From contig OX327695.1 of assembly GCA_946807835.1 (NCBI GenBank), positions 28,378,501 through 28,442,500 on the forward strand: DNA of 64,000 nt, read 5' to 3'. This DNA is from Ailanthus altissimus. Lineage: Eukaryota > Streptophyta > Magnoliopsida > Sapindales > Simaroubaceae. Both the position numbers and the translations under genes were made by a program. Positions 1-12,599 of the stretch are shown here, one piece after another. Within the stretch, counting starts at the first letter, position 1. The number at the start of each line of letters is the position of its first letter. The notes beneath the pieces are model-generated. The model worked only from the letters and a program-made list of their open reading frames with translations, ran no database searches and had not been told where the DNA came from.

Positions 1-1143
1 ACCTTAATAACTTCCTCCTATTATCTTACCGCTCTTCCAGGAACGAAGTCAATAGTGGGTCCTCCAGTGACCTCAACTGCAACAACTCCAGCTAGCTGAA
101 GTAGTGAATTGAAGGATTAAAACCAAACATGTAACCACATAGATGTATATCAGACCTCTGTCTCATCTATCATTGACAAATATATATAATGATCTCCTTC
201 TGTTACAAACTAGCCAATATATCCATTTTGTAAAACTTTTTATATCCATTATAGTAATTAAAATGGGTCTCATAACTAGGAAATCTTGACTGCAAGATAT
301 CGGCCAAGAACCAACAAAAGACTGGATTATCTTTAAATTTGATTCACGCATGATAAGACATCATCACGATACCTATTATCTTACTCTCCAAAGTACAAAT
401 AACATTCTTTTCCTTTTTCCTCCTTCAATACCGTACTTCCCACATAAAAACTTTTAACAAGCAAAAAGAAAAAAGGCAGATTAATTCTAGATGTTATAGA
501 ACTAATTACCTGGTAAAGATCAGCATATGTAATTTTGGGATGCTTAGCCTTCACTCCCTCTGGTACCAAACAGAACCCAGAAACAGTTCATTCAAAAAAA
601 ATAAAACTTTTGAGCATAGTCAGCTACAAGCCCACTACAACATATATTCATAATAATAATATAGAACTTACCACATAAATCGATAGCAATCTTCAAACCT
701 TTATTGACATTCTGTCTGTACTCCTGCTCGAACCTTATAGAACCGTCAGGTCCCCCCGTCTTAGTCTTAGCATCATAAGTCCCAGAATCATGCCACCTGC
801 ACATCGAACAAAACGCACACAAACATAACACTCTTCTTTCAATCACCCATTTTTTCTTTTTAAAATTTTTCCCACATAACAAACATATGCATGCAATGAC
901 GTGGATAACTTGCCCACTCTATGATGATCAACGTATACACGAGACAAATTAGTATCGTGCATCATAACGTGGGCAACGTCGTCTACTAAAAGCATTAAAA
1001 AATAGCAAAGAGATAAAAGAATATTACGCCAAGCGAAGAATGATGGGAGCGCAACTTTTGCTAGAGATGAGAGCGCGAAGGTCTCGACGAGCCTTGTCTA
1101 TTTCTTTCAAGTACTCTGCGTCAACTGCTATACTTCCCACCAT
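1..1143 (-). CDS. APX: L-ascorbate peroxidase, peroxisomal type, copy 1 (partial, exons 1-4)
   Basis: Haem peroxidase that reduces hydrogen peroxide with ascorbate. Four exons are visible: 1028-1143 (ATG at 1143), 672-796, 510-559 and 30-95. The rest lies beyond the left edge. Exon lengths (116, 125, 50, 66 bp) equal those of the complete copy at 8539-11117, and introns are also nearly identical, so the duplication looks recent. The distal haem residues are present in the LRLAWHD segment made by joining exons 1 and 2. Replacements relative to copy 2 include WHDS for WHDA, EYRQNV for EHTHNA and PTIDF for PAIEF. No stop or frameshift appears in the visible exons, so it may be functional. C-terminal targeting cannot be judged here. 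Confidence 0.93.
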
Positions 1144-1189
1144 TTTCAAAATACTTCTTCACAATTCAAAAGAAAAAAAAAATACAAAC

Positions 1190-1590
1190 GACACGGTTGA
1201 GTTAATTAAGCTTCCTTGCAATGTGTTTGGATTATAAAGAGGAAGAAAGGAAAGAGTAGGAGGAAAAGAATTGATTAAAGAGATGGGTTCGTGTAGAGAA
1301 GAAGAGAAAGCAAATCAAAAGATTTGTTCTTCTAAAAAAAATTTATTTTTTCTATTTTCTTTGTACGTCGATAATTGTCTAATGGCAAACGACACGATTG
1401 AATTAATTAAGCTTCCTTGCAATGTGTTTGGATTATAAAAACAGAGAAAGGAAAGAATAAAGGAAAAGAATTGATTAAAGAGATGGGTTCGTGTAGAGAA
1501 GAAGAGAAGGCAAAGCAAAGGATTTTTTCTTCTAAAAAAAACAATTATTTTTTCTATTTTCTTTGTTCGTCGGTAATTTTCTTATGGAAC
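1190..1590. repeat. 201-bp tandem duplication in the APX copy 1 leader/promoter
   Basis: Two adjacent units about 201 bp long start with GACACGGTTGA (1190) and GACACGATTGA (1391). Each holds TTAATTAAGCTTCCTTGCAA and ends near a TTTCTATTTTCTTTG segment. APX copy 2 has only one such unit (about 11166-11355), so the extra unit was gained by copy 1 after gene duplication. It lies directly upstream of the start codon and may lengthen the 5' leader or duplicate promoter elements. Confidence 0.85.
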
Positions 1591-1599
1591 AAGTTATTA

Positions 1600-2029
1600 T
1601 AGCGTAGTAGTAAAAAATTGAGACGTGTAACTTTTTTTTATTCAGAGAAGAATGGAATTGAACTTGGACCTTTAAGTTAGTGGAGAAAGCCTTTTATCCC
1701 TAGCTATTTAAGAAAGTGTACGTGTAACTTATTTTTAAAATGGCATATAAGTAATGTTATATTGATTCTCATATTTTTTTATGTATTAAGTAATTATTAA
1801 ATGGTAAAATAGTATAATTTTAAAATTTATTCATTACAATATTTATAAATGATGAGATTTATACAATTGAGTACTTACTTTAGTGGTAAGCCTTAAGCAC
1901 TTCTTTAACTTAGGTTAGGAATTTAAGTCCAGTGGATGTTAAGTCAATAAATTTATTTTTTTTATTTTGTGGGGCTTTTTAATTCGAATAGGATGCTCAA
2001 AGTTGTAAGTATTACTCTTGATAATCTCA
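1600..2029. other. AT-rich spacer with MITE-like fragment
   Basis: No gene was seen. About 1750-1860 holds AAGTAATGTTATATTGATTC and a GTAATTATTAAATGGTAAA segment resembling the MITEs at 15660-16510 and 45254-45429. It looks like a one-sided remnant. Confidence 0.4.
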
Positions 2030-3797
2030 ATGATGCAGTAAGATGTGTGTAGTTTAATATAATATCAATAGTATAGTTTCTGATCTAATATTATAATTTG
2101 ATGTGTGTACTTATGTAATATCAGTAGTGTAGAATCTAACGTGTGTAGTTTAATATAATATCAATAATGTTGTTCCTAATAATCCAATAGTGTAATTTGA
2201 TGTGTATAAACTTATGTAATATCAACAGTGTAGTTCACAATAATCCCAATGATGTAGACTAATTAATGTGTGTAGTTTGATAATTTCAATAATGTAGTCT
2301 GATGTAATATCTCTCATTTCGTGAGGGGCTTTATAATTCGATGGGATGTGCTCAAAGTTATAAGTGTTACTCCCGATAATTTCAATAATATAGTTTGATG
2401 TGTGTATTCTAATAAAATATCAATAGTGTAGTTTTCGATAATTCAGTAGTATAATTTGATGAAATACCAATAGTACAGAATTTGATGTGGTAGTCTAATA
2501 TAATTAGGGGTAGTAGAAGCATTTTTTTGAGATGTGAAAAGTTTGGGCACAGTAGGCCGAACTCGAATTAAATTCTATTTAAGTTTAAAGATAAGTTAAT
2601 TTTTCTAAATCCACCTCGAATACTCGATTTAAAAAATAAATAAAAAAACTTGTTATAGAAAAAATTATTTATTTATACAAATCAAAGTTGATTACGTACT
2701 AAATCTGGAAGTATAAAATTTATTTATATTATATTCTTAAAAAAATTTATACTTTTTCATATTTTTTATTTTTAACTCCTTTCCTTATTTTTTTAATTAT
2801 AAAATATATTAGATACTTACTTCTAAATTGGAGTGAACTCATTTTTTTTTAAATAATGAAGAGGAATAAACAAAAGAGATAAATAATTTTATTACCATTC
2901 TTAGTTTCTTAGTCATCACTTATCTAACTCAAAAATTCTTTTACTTTGTGTTATAGGTTTACGATGAATCTTAATAAAGACTTGATGTATGGATTACAAT
3001 GAAGTATAATGATTTAGATGTCAAAGATTAAAGGACCATTAATTTTTATGATTTTTAAATTTTAATTTATATTTTTAAAATTAGTATTTGAAGACTAAAT
3101 ATGATTTATATTTTCATGAGAAGTTTACAAAAAAAAATTGGTATATTACGATTGTATATGGTAAAAGACTATTTCACATAATTAAATCGGTACAAATAAA
3201 AGAATATTTAAGAAATTAAAAAAAAATCAAGGTACAGTGTTCCATACAGATCCCCATCCCCATTTGAGGATCCTCAACCCTAAACCTAAATTATATATAT
3301 CAAGTATGGGGATGGACATTGTGATCCCCACCCCAGCCCGCTCCATTGCCACTTTTAAATATAATATCAATAGTGTTACTCCCGATAATCCTATAGTGTA
3401 ATATGATGTATAATTTTATGTAGTTCCCAATAATCCGAATAATATAGACTAATGCTTGTAGTTTGATGATCCCAATAATGAAATATGATGTTTGGATTAC
3501 AAATAAATCATGATGATTTAGATGCCAAGGTTTAAAGAAACTATTAATTTTTGTGATTTTTAAATTTTAATTCATATTATTAAATTTTAAAATTAGTAGT
3601 TGAAAACTCAATATGATTTATATTTTCATGTGATGTTTATAAATTTTTTTGATATATTACGATTAACGGGAAAAGACTATTTTACAAAATTTAATCGGTA
3701 CAATTAAAAGAATATTTAAGAAATTAAAAAAAAATTCCAAGTAAAGTGTACCCGAAGAGATCCTCATCCCCGTTTGGGGATCCCCAACCCTAAACCT

Positions 3798-3844
<47 letters not shown>

Positions 3845-5120
3845 GGTATGGGGATGAAGATTGTGATCCCACCCCAGCCTACTCCATTGCCACTCCTAAA
3901 TATAATATCAATAGTGTTGTTCCCGATAATTCTATAATGTAGTATGATGTGTATAATTTGATGTAATATTAATAGTGTAGTTCCCAATAATCCGAATAAT
4001 ATAGACTAATGCTTGTAGTTTGATAATCTCAATAATGAAGTATGGTGTTTAGATTACTAATGAAGTATAATGATTTAGATGTCAAAGTTTAACGAAACCA
4101 TTAATTTTTATGATTTTAAGATTTTAATTCATATTATTAATTTATAAAAATTAGTAGTCGAAGACTCAATGTGATTTATATTTTTGTGTGATTTTTACAA
4201 AAAAAAATTTGGTATGATTTATATTTTTATGTGATTTTTACAAAAAAAAAATTTGGTATAATATGATTGTACAGAGTAAAATATTATTTCACAAAATTAG
4301 ATCAGTACAAATAAAAGAATATTTATAAAATTAAAAAAATTTCTAGATAAGGTGTACTTATGGCGATTCTCATCCCCATTTGGGGATCCCTAATCCTAAA
4401 CCTAAATTATATATATTGGGTATGGGGATAGAGATTGTGATCCCTACCCTAGCCTACCCCATTACCACTCTTAAATATAATATCAATAGTGTTGTTTCCT
4501 ATAATCCAATAGTACAGTATAATATATATAATCTGATGTAATATTAATAGTATAGTTCCTGATAATCTAAATAATATAAATTAATATGTATAATCCGATA
4601 ATCTCAATAATATAGTCTAGTGTGAGTAATCTGATATAATATCAATAGTGTATTTTAATTGGTGTAATTTTAGTAGTGCAATCTCGATGTAATATCAATT
4701 GTAAAGTGTATCAATAAATTGTGAGATCTATAAGTGTGTTAAGCAATCATTAACTTCCAAAATTAGTAAAGCAAAAAGGAGATTGAGAGAGGATAGAAGT
4801 GCTTAAAATTGTAAGTATTACTTTTAATGATCTAGATAATGTGGTTTAATGTATATATTATAATATAATATCAATAGTGTAGCTCTTGTTAATTCAATAA
4901 TATAGTCTAATATGTGTAGTTTGATAAATATCAATAATATAAAATTTGATATGCGTAGCATAATATAATGTCAATAGTATAATTTTCGACAATCTAATAT
5001 AATATTGATAATATAGTTCTTGATATCTCAATAATATAATTTGATATGTATAATTTCATTTAATATTAATAGCGTAGTCCGATCGATGTAATTGCAGTGA
5101 TGTAATACAAGTTGCAAAAT
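2030..5120. repeat. Satellite-like array of short diverged repeats with three higher-order units
   Basis: Two levels of repetition are visible. A degenerate unit of tens of bases (core AATATCAATAGTGTAGTT, then GATAATC and ATTTGATGTGTG) recurs throughout. Superimposed are three copies of a unit of about 500-600 bp. Each carries a GATTTAGATGTCAA segment, then CATCCCCATTTGGGGATCC, then CCTAAACCTAAA (near 3255, 3765 and 4371). The GC-rich block can pair with the ATGGGGATG that follows it. In the middle unit the short AT run between the arms has expanded to about (AT)21 at 3800-3842. No coding potential; ORFs here are read-through of the microsatellite. Confidence 0.8.
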
Positions 5121-5334
5121 ATTTCTCAAAAAAAAATTAGTTGCAAAATATATTAATAAATGGTGAGATTTATAAACGTGTCAAATAATCGTTAACTTCC
5201 AAAATGGGTAAAGCGAAAGCAAGACCGAGAGAGCAGCTCTATAGCTTGTAGTAAAGAAAAGTTATTTATTATTAAAGCGTTGGCTTTTTCAGCTTGACAA
5301 TAAAGTCCCCATTTCTTGCATCTTTTTAATTAGG

Positions 5335-7271
5335 GAAAGTTTTCCAATTGACTAAAATTTTATAATTTTACTTTAATAACAAAAAAATATTTACTTTTTC
5401 ATTTTTACCTTTATTTGTGTAATTTTTATAAAAAATATATTTTTTTATTTTTTTAATTATTTTTAAATTTTGTTTTTTAATTAATCAAATAAATTTTATT
5501 TTATATTTTTTTAATATAATTTTTATTTTTATAAATTTAATAAATATAAAAAATTATGAGTGCAGTGAACTCATACTGTGTACATGATTTAATAATTTTT
5601 ATTTTTTATAATTAATAAATTTTATTATTAATTAATTATTTAATTTTATTATTTAGTTTTATAATACTTTTTCAAAGAAACAACAAAAAAACTGACAAAT
5701 ATCTTAAAATTTAAATAATTAATTAAATAAAATTTAAAATAAAAAATCATAAAAAAAGTAAAATTAAATTATTGATTATTAAAATAATTAAAATTTTAAA
5801 AAACTATAATTTAAAAACATAAATAATTAAAAAATAAAATATCCATTTAAATAATAATAAATTTATTATTTAAAAACTATAATTTAAATAAAAAATAAAA
5901 TATTAATTAATTTCAATTAATATAAAATAAATTTTAAAAACATATAACAATATATTTATAATTACTAAAAAAATTTAAATATTTTTTTAAAATAATTTAA
6001 TTGTGATTAATTATTTAATTTTTATTTTAAAATTTAATTTTTCAAATAATTTATTTAGTTTAATTTTTAAAAAATATTTTTAAATTTATTTAATTTATTT
6101 AATTTTAATTTTAATTTTAATTTCTTACATTATAACAAAGGATTCAAACTTAATTTCTTAATTTTAGTAGAAGAGTACACTATAAACTATAAAATACTAT
6201 TTAAATAAGTGTAATTTAAGCAAACGGGTTGCATTACGTAGCAGGCGAGCATCACGTGTCAATTTCTAAAAATTTTAATTCATTTAATTTCTAGTTTTTT
6301 TATTTTTTGAAAAAAAAACTATCATGTTAAGATTGTGGTTAATTCTTTATTTTTTTCAAAGTTATAAAATAAGGAGGTTAAAAGAAAAAAATTACACTTG
6401 CTAAAATAGTTTGTAGTGTATTCCTTGAAGAAATTTAGTTCCAATTTCCTTTACCAGATTACAAAATTAAAATTTAAATAAAAAATATATTTTTATGTAC
6501 ATTAAAATAAATATATTTATTTATAAAAAATTAAATTGAAATTAAAAAATAAAATAGCTGGCCATAATTTATTTATTTTAAATAATTTAAATAAAAATAT
6601 ATAAAAATTTTAAAATATTTAAAATTTTCATTTTTTTTCATTTTAAATTTTATTTTACATTAATTTAAATTAATTCATTTTCGTTTTTATTTGAATTATA
6701 GTTTTTAAATAATTAATTTATTATTATTTAAATGAAATTTTTTATTTTAAAATTTTTAATTATTTATGTTTATTTTTTATTTAAATTATGTTTTTTAAAA
6801 ATTTTAATTTTTATAAATTTAATTGTATTTTGTTTATGATTTTTTATTTTAAATTTTATTTTTTAAATTTTAACAACTATATCACTTTTTTGGTTTCTTA
6901 AAAACAATATTATAAAATTAAATAATGAAATTTAATAAATATAACATAAAAAATTATTAAATTATGTGCACAGTGCAGGCTACAGTCTGCTAAGCGTACT
7001 GTACACTATGCACATAATTGTTTTTATATTTTATTAAATTTATAAAAAAATTCAAATTAAATAAAAGTAAAAAATATATTTGATTAATTAAAAAAATTTA
7101 ATTCAAAAAATTAAAAATTAGAAAAATAAAAAATAAAATATTTTGTATGTAAATTACACAAATAAAGGTAAAAATAGAAAAAATATTTGTGTTTAATTAT
7201 TAAAGTATAAAAAATTTAACCGTTGTAAAAAAAATTATATATAAAATTTTGATCAATTGGAAAAAAATTTC
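5335..7271. mobile_element. Foldback-type element with very long inverted repeats
   Basis: The left end reads GAAAGTTTTCCAATTGACTA, followed by TTTTTACCTTTATTTGTGTA (near 5400). The same series appears in reverse complement at the right end (TACACAAATAAAGGTAAAAA near 7155, and TCAATTGGAAAAAAATTTC at 7253-7271). Similarity continues inward through GTGCAGTG...TGTGTACATGATTTAATAAT (5565-5610) and its counterpart (6960-7015), and through CATTTAAATAATAATAAATT (5843) against 6715-6732. The arms are at least 600 bp and surround a loop of about 600 bp. No transposase ORF is visible and the sequence is extremely AT-rich. This suggests a non-autonomous foldback or MULE-like element. Confidence 0.75.
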
Positions 7272-8538
7272 ATTGTGGGTTCACTTCTTTTTGTAGTAGA
7301 GTCTTTGTCCATTTGCAGAGCTTATTTTTTTGCATTTGCCTCAACAATTATATACACGTATTGTTTCAATAATCATCTAATTATAATACAAGAATTAAAA
7401 AAAAAAAGAAGTAAATATATTCGTACACTATTCTAGTAATCATCTAGCTGTCATTAGTGGCGGAACTATTTGAAGGCGTACTTAGACTATGGTTTTTAAA
7501 AGCTCCAAAATAAAATGAATTTAATAATAAATTTAATAATTTTTATTTTTTTAAATAATATTTTAATAATTTAACCTTCTTAAAATTCAAATTTAATATT
7601 AAAATTCCTATATGATTAAAACTCTACCCTGAATATAAATTTCTCTCGATCTTAAATTTGATTCTGCCCCTATTTGTACTATTAACACGAAAAAAATATT
7701 TGAAATATGTACGTGGCAAAAATTTATTGTGTCGGGTGATTGGCGCCAATTCCTTTTTTATTTTTTTTGGAAACTAATGTTAATTCATATTTACTTATTT
7801 ACTTGATAGTGTTATTATAGGTATATTTCACCCGCGCCCCTAAATTATGTCAAATTTCAATTCATTCTTAGATTCTTTTTTGTTTTTAAATTTACATCCC
7901 ATCACTATACCGTTATAATATCAGAATATAACAATTATTTTAACTTAAAATAATGACACAATTTTTTAATTATTATTCGAATATATAAGAATGAGACAAC
8001 ACTAAGTACTACTTTAATTATTTGCATATAATTGTATAGACTAAGAAATCTACTTAAATAATTAAAACGAAAATTCAAACCTAAAACTTTAAAAAGAAAA
8101 GGAGGACTGAATTTTTTTTTTAAAAAAAAAAGAAAACGAAAAAGAAAAACTTAGACTAAAATACGAGAACTTTCCAAATAATCCAATGAATTAACCATTG
8201 AAATCCTGAAGATCTAGCTTTTATCAAAGCGGGGTTTCTGAACAATCATGTCTCTGTGACCAATAATTGCAGCATTGCCGCTAAAATTGAGAAAAAAAAA
8301 ATACAGACAAAATCATAAAAATGAGAAAATAAAAAATCATTCCGTAGAAAAGGTACCCGATTATTCACAAATCAGAAATAGAAAATATACGTAAATTTTC
8401 CAACTGGCTTTTGTTTCAACTTGCAATGAACAGATAACAGAAGTTCAATCAAGAAACTTATTGTTCAAATTTCCAGTAAGGATTCCGTGTTTTCTGGACG
8501 AAACTTGATTTGTATCCAACATATTTATGGAATCATCT
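7272..8538. other. Spacer and probable APX copy 2 3' UTR
   Basis: AT-rich DNA with no recognisable gene. The last 300 bases or so (about 8240-8538) are less AT-rich and probably include the 3' UTR of the APX gene, whose stop codon is at 8539-8541. Confidence 0.5.
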
Positions 8539-11117
8539 TCACTTGCATCTTCTATGAACTTCATAAAAGTAACACAAGATCACCACGGCTGCTGCAACAG
8601 CAACTCCAATGGCCCTTTGTGCCAACACTGTACTGTTTCTGCCAGCCGCCTTGAAGCCCAAGGAAGCAGGATTGAAGCCTAGCTCTGAAAGTTTTTTGTG
8701 TGATGCCGCATAATCTGCGAAGAATGCATTCTCATCCTGCAATACAAAAATGTGAAAAGCTCTAGATCAATTATTTGACTAATCAACCGAATGCAACATA
8801 TTGAATCCCACCCAAGTTTCTAAAGATCACAAGGCATACAGCTCATTATATATATTACCTTTGCATATATCTCCACATAGCGGCGGAATTCAGGATCCTC
8901 CAATAGAGCGTTGTCCGTGGGTAGCTTTAACAAACCCTCAGATTCCCCTTTCATAAGCTCCCTGATCACCGCATTCATTGTAAATTATGCATGTGTAACA
9001 AATATACAAGACTACTTAGATTCTGAATATGTGAGAGTTGATTGGAAATAAAACTGCCCAAGATTTCAACATACACGAAGTATGAGTTGTCAAATTTTAA
9101 AGGATCCCTTGTCCAGGGGCCCTCAAAACCTGATCTGTCTGGATGTGCTCTTCCCTACAACACATGAATAAAAGAAAGTTATGTAATTTGATATAATAAA
9201 GTACACCTCTGTAATTTGTTTGAATGGTTAAATTAGGGGAAAAAGTATACCAATGTGTGGCCTCCAGACAGTGCCACGATGTCCTTATCAGATAGACCCA
9301 TGCGATAAAAGATATCCCTTAGATGAGATACACCTGCAAGGTAAATGTTGCTCACAGGAGAGTATAATCTGTTAAGCATTGCATATGGATCTAAAATATT
9401 ATGTTGAACATGTTAACATACACTGAACATAAGGGACTTAAATTATCATATAAGTCTTCTGCACAAGGAGCTTGTTTGAGGGCAAATTGTTACACATCAG
9501 CTATGCTCAAGCAGAAAATATGTAGGAGAAGTATCAAAGATGAATTTAGAGGTGACTGCATGAGCCAAATGGTTTTGCAGGACTTAGAAGTGCCAACAGT
9601 CAACGATGACTGATAAACCAAGATGATCGGATAAGATTCAAGGGCGGGGATGATCGAAGAAGGTTAGCTCAAAATTAGATAGAGAGACTCTGTTAAACTT
9701 CAGCAGACAAAATGTAATACGGCCTTGGACATGGACTATCTAGTAGACTGGAATATGTCTTAAATATGGTCTTTGAAAGTAAAAGCTAGACATGACTATA
9801 CAAGGAATTTTACAGAACTAGAAGCAAATAATTGAAATCTCAATGAAAAACCTTGATTGGCATCAGGAAGACGCCCTTCTTCAGGAGATTCTGATGCATC
9901 CTGATAAGAAATAAACAGGATTACTACTGAGCTTTGGAATCAAGTACCTTAATAACTTCTTCCTATTATCTTACCGCTCTTCCAGGAACAAATTCAATAG
10001 CAGGTCCTCCAGTGACCTCAACTGCAACAACTCCAGCTAGCTGAAGTAGAAAATTGAAGGATTAAAACCAAACTTATAACCACATAGATATATATCAGAC
10101 CTCTGTCTACAGTGAGTGACTAGTTCATCTACCATTGACAAATATATATAATGACCTCCTTCTCTTACAAACTAGCCAATACATCCATTTTGTAAAACTT
10201 TTTATATCCATTATAGTAATTAAAATGGGTCTCATAACTAGGAAATCTTGACTGCAAGATATCGGCCAAGAACATAAAAAAGGCTGGATTGTCTTTAAAG
10301 TTAATTCACATATAATAAGACATCAATATTTCAGCATCATGATACCTATTATGTCACTCCAAATTATAAATAATATTTTTTTCCCCTGAAATACTATAGT
10401 TTCCACATAAACACTTTTAAAAAGCAAAAAAAAAAAAAAAAGATTAATTGTAGATGTTATATAACTAATTACCTGGTAAAGATCAGCATATGTAATTTTG
10501 GGATGCTTGGCCTTCACTGCCTCTGGTACCAAAACAGAACCCAGAAACAGTTCATTCAAAAACAACATCACATAATGAAAATTTTCAACAGACAGCTACA
10601 AGCCCACTATAACACATAAATCATAATAAATGTTAAAAAAATACTCACCGCATAAATCGATAGCAATCTTCAAACCTTTATTGGCATTGTGTGTGTGCTC
10701 CTGCTCGAACCTTATAGAACCATCAGGCCCCCCTGTCTTTGTCTTAGCATCATAAGTCCCAGCATCATGCCACCTGAACATCGATAAAAACACACACAAA
10801 CACAACACTCTTCCTTTCAGGCACCCATTTTTTCTTTTTTAAACTTTTCCCAAATAACAAACATATACATGCAATGACGTGAACAAGTTGTCCGCCCTAT
10901 GATGAGCAACTAACTATACACGAGACAAGATAGCATCACAACGTGAGCAACGTCGGCTACTAAAAGCATTAAAAAAGAGCAAAGAGATAAAAGAATATTA
11001 CGCCAAGCGAAGAATGATTGGAGCACAGCTTTTGCTGGAGATGAGAGCGCGAAGGTCTCGACGAGCCTTGTCTATTTCTTTCAAATACTCTGCGTCAACT
11101 GCTATACTTCCCACCAT
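8539..11117 (-). CDS. APX3: L-ascorbate peroxidase, peroxisomal/membrane-anchored type (APX3-like), copy 2
   Basis: Reduces hydrogen peroxide with ascorbate at the peroxisomal membrane. Nine exons: 11002-11117, 10649-10773, 10473-10522, 9975-10040, 9852-9900, 9251-9333, 9075-9154, 8859-8961 and 8539-8736. All junctions are GT-AG and in phase, giving 289 residues, the length expected for APX3. Arg37, Trp40 and His41 form the distal site (LRLAWHD). His161 in SGGHTLGRAH is the proximal haem ligand. Arg170 and Trp177 (FEGPWT) match the ascorbate-site Arg and proximal Trp of cytosolic APX. The C-terminus has an Ala/Val-rich membrane helix (about 263-282) followed by a short basic tail, RRCK, typical of peroxisomal-membrane isoforms rather than cytosolic ones. 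It belongs to an array with a copy at 1-1143 and a fossil at 18097. Confidence 0.97.
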
Positions 11118-12299
11118 GTTCAAAATACTTCTTCACAATTCAAAAGAAGAGAAAAAAAATACAAACGACAGGATTGAGTTAATTAAGCTTCCTAGGAATG
11201 TGTTCAGATTATAAAGAGAGAGAGAAAGGAAAGAGTAAGAGGAAAAGAATTGATTAAAGAGATGGGTTCTTGTAGAGAAGAAGAGAAAACAAAGCAAAGG
11301 ATTTGTTCTTTTTTTACAAAAAACATACATATATTTTTTCTATTTTCTTTGCCGTTGGCGGAGGGAAAGCGAATAGTAGTCCTAAAAGTATGATACAAGT
11401 TTTTTTTAAGTATACGAGTATTATAACTTTTAGCAATGATATCGAAATGATCCCTAAACTCGGAAACCTGCTAAAATTTAATTCTATTTTAAAAGATTTA
11501 ATAAAATTTAAAGGAAATTTTATAATAAATTTAATATAAAAATAAACTTCGCAACGACCTGTACCTACAAATTCTCTTTTAAAATCATTTCTATTAAAAT
11601 ATTAAAAAAAATAATGTTAAATATGTAAATTATAATTTTAAAAATGATGTATTAAATAAATATTAAATAATAAATTTAAAAATTATTTATTATTCTTAAT
11701 ATTTATTTGATATATCACTTTTTAAATAAAAAATATAATTTAAAATATCTAATATTATTTATAAAAAATAACAATTTATGAACAAATTTTTTCTTAATGA
11801 ATTTATCTACAAACTTATTTATAAAAAAATTTATTAATATAATTAAAAAAATAATTAAAAATTTAACATTTATTGTTTTTTATATTGTTTCGTGGTTTTA
11901 ATCATTTATTTTAACTACTAACTTTTTTTGTCTTTTCAAAAAAAAAAAATTGTAACTACTGATTTGGAAAGTAACATCACGAGAAATAATTAGAATAAAT
12001 AATATATATATATATATATAAAAGTAGTTATGAAAGAAATTATTTTTATGGATCAGACGGGTGCTTTACGGCTTAATGGAGCGTGGAAGTACGTGCCAAA
12101 TGGACGTATCAGATTCAGGATTGAGGATTGTGCGAGTGTCAGTTCATCGAATACTGTGACAGCGCGTGGAAGACGGATCCTTATCTTCATTTGACTTCGA
12201 ACCTCAACCAATTATCGTTATTTTGGATTTGGACCCAATTCTAAAATGGGCTTTTAAATTCATTGCGCCCAACTAGAGCAAGAATTCGTCTAATCTGCA
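11118..12299. other. APX copy 2 upstream region
   Basis: Similarity to the upstream region of copy 1 ends near 11355. The rest is AT-rich apart from a more balanced block at about 12050-12290 (GCGTGGAAGACGGATCC near 12164). No ORF or family match was recognised there. It may be a promoter or an old insertion. Confidence 0.4.
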
Positions 12300-12599
12300 T
12301 TTTGTAAAATTAAATAGTATAACTAGATAGATAAGATTTTAAGAAAAAAAATATGTAGATTTTAAAATTTTTTATTTACTAACTATTTTTATTAATTTTA
12401 ATTAAAAAATTAAAAAATTGGAAGTACTACTACAGCCTTATTTTGATTTTAAAAATGACAAAAATAATAAAAAAATATAATTATATTCCAATTTTGACCA
12501 AAACTTTTTTAATTCAATTAAACATTATAAAGCGACCACATACTCTAATTAACTAAAGTATTCTAACTTTATATTTATATATATTTGTAAATCTACTAG

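Noticed and set aside
3663..3987. ORFs with long Ile-Tyr runs
   Set aside because: They are translations of the (AT)21 microsatellite.
2030..5120. CRISPR-like array
   Set aside because: Repeats are diverged, spacing is irregular, there are no cas genes and the DNA is plant nuclear.
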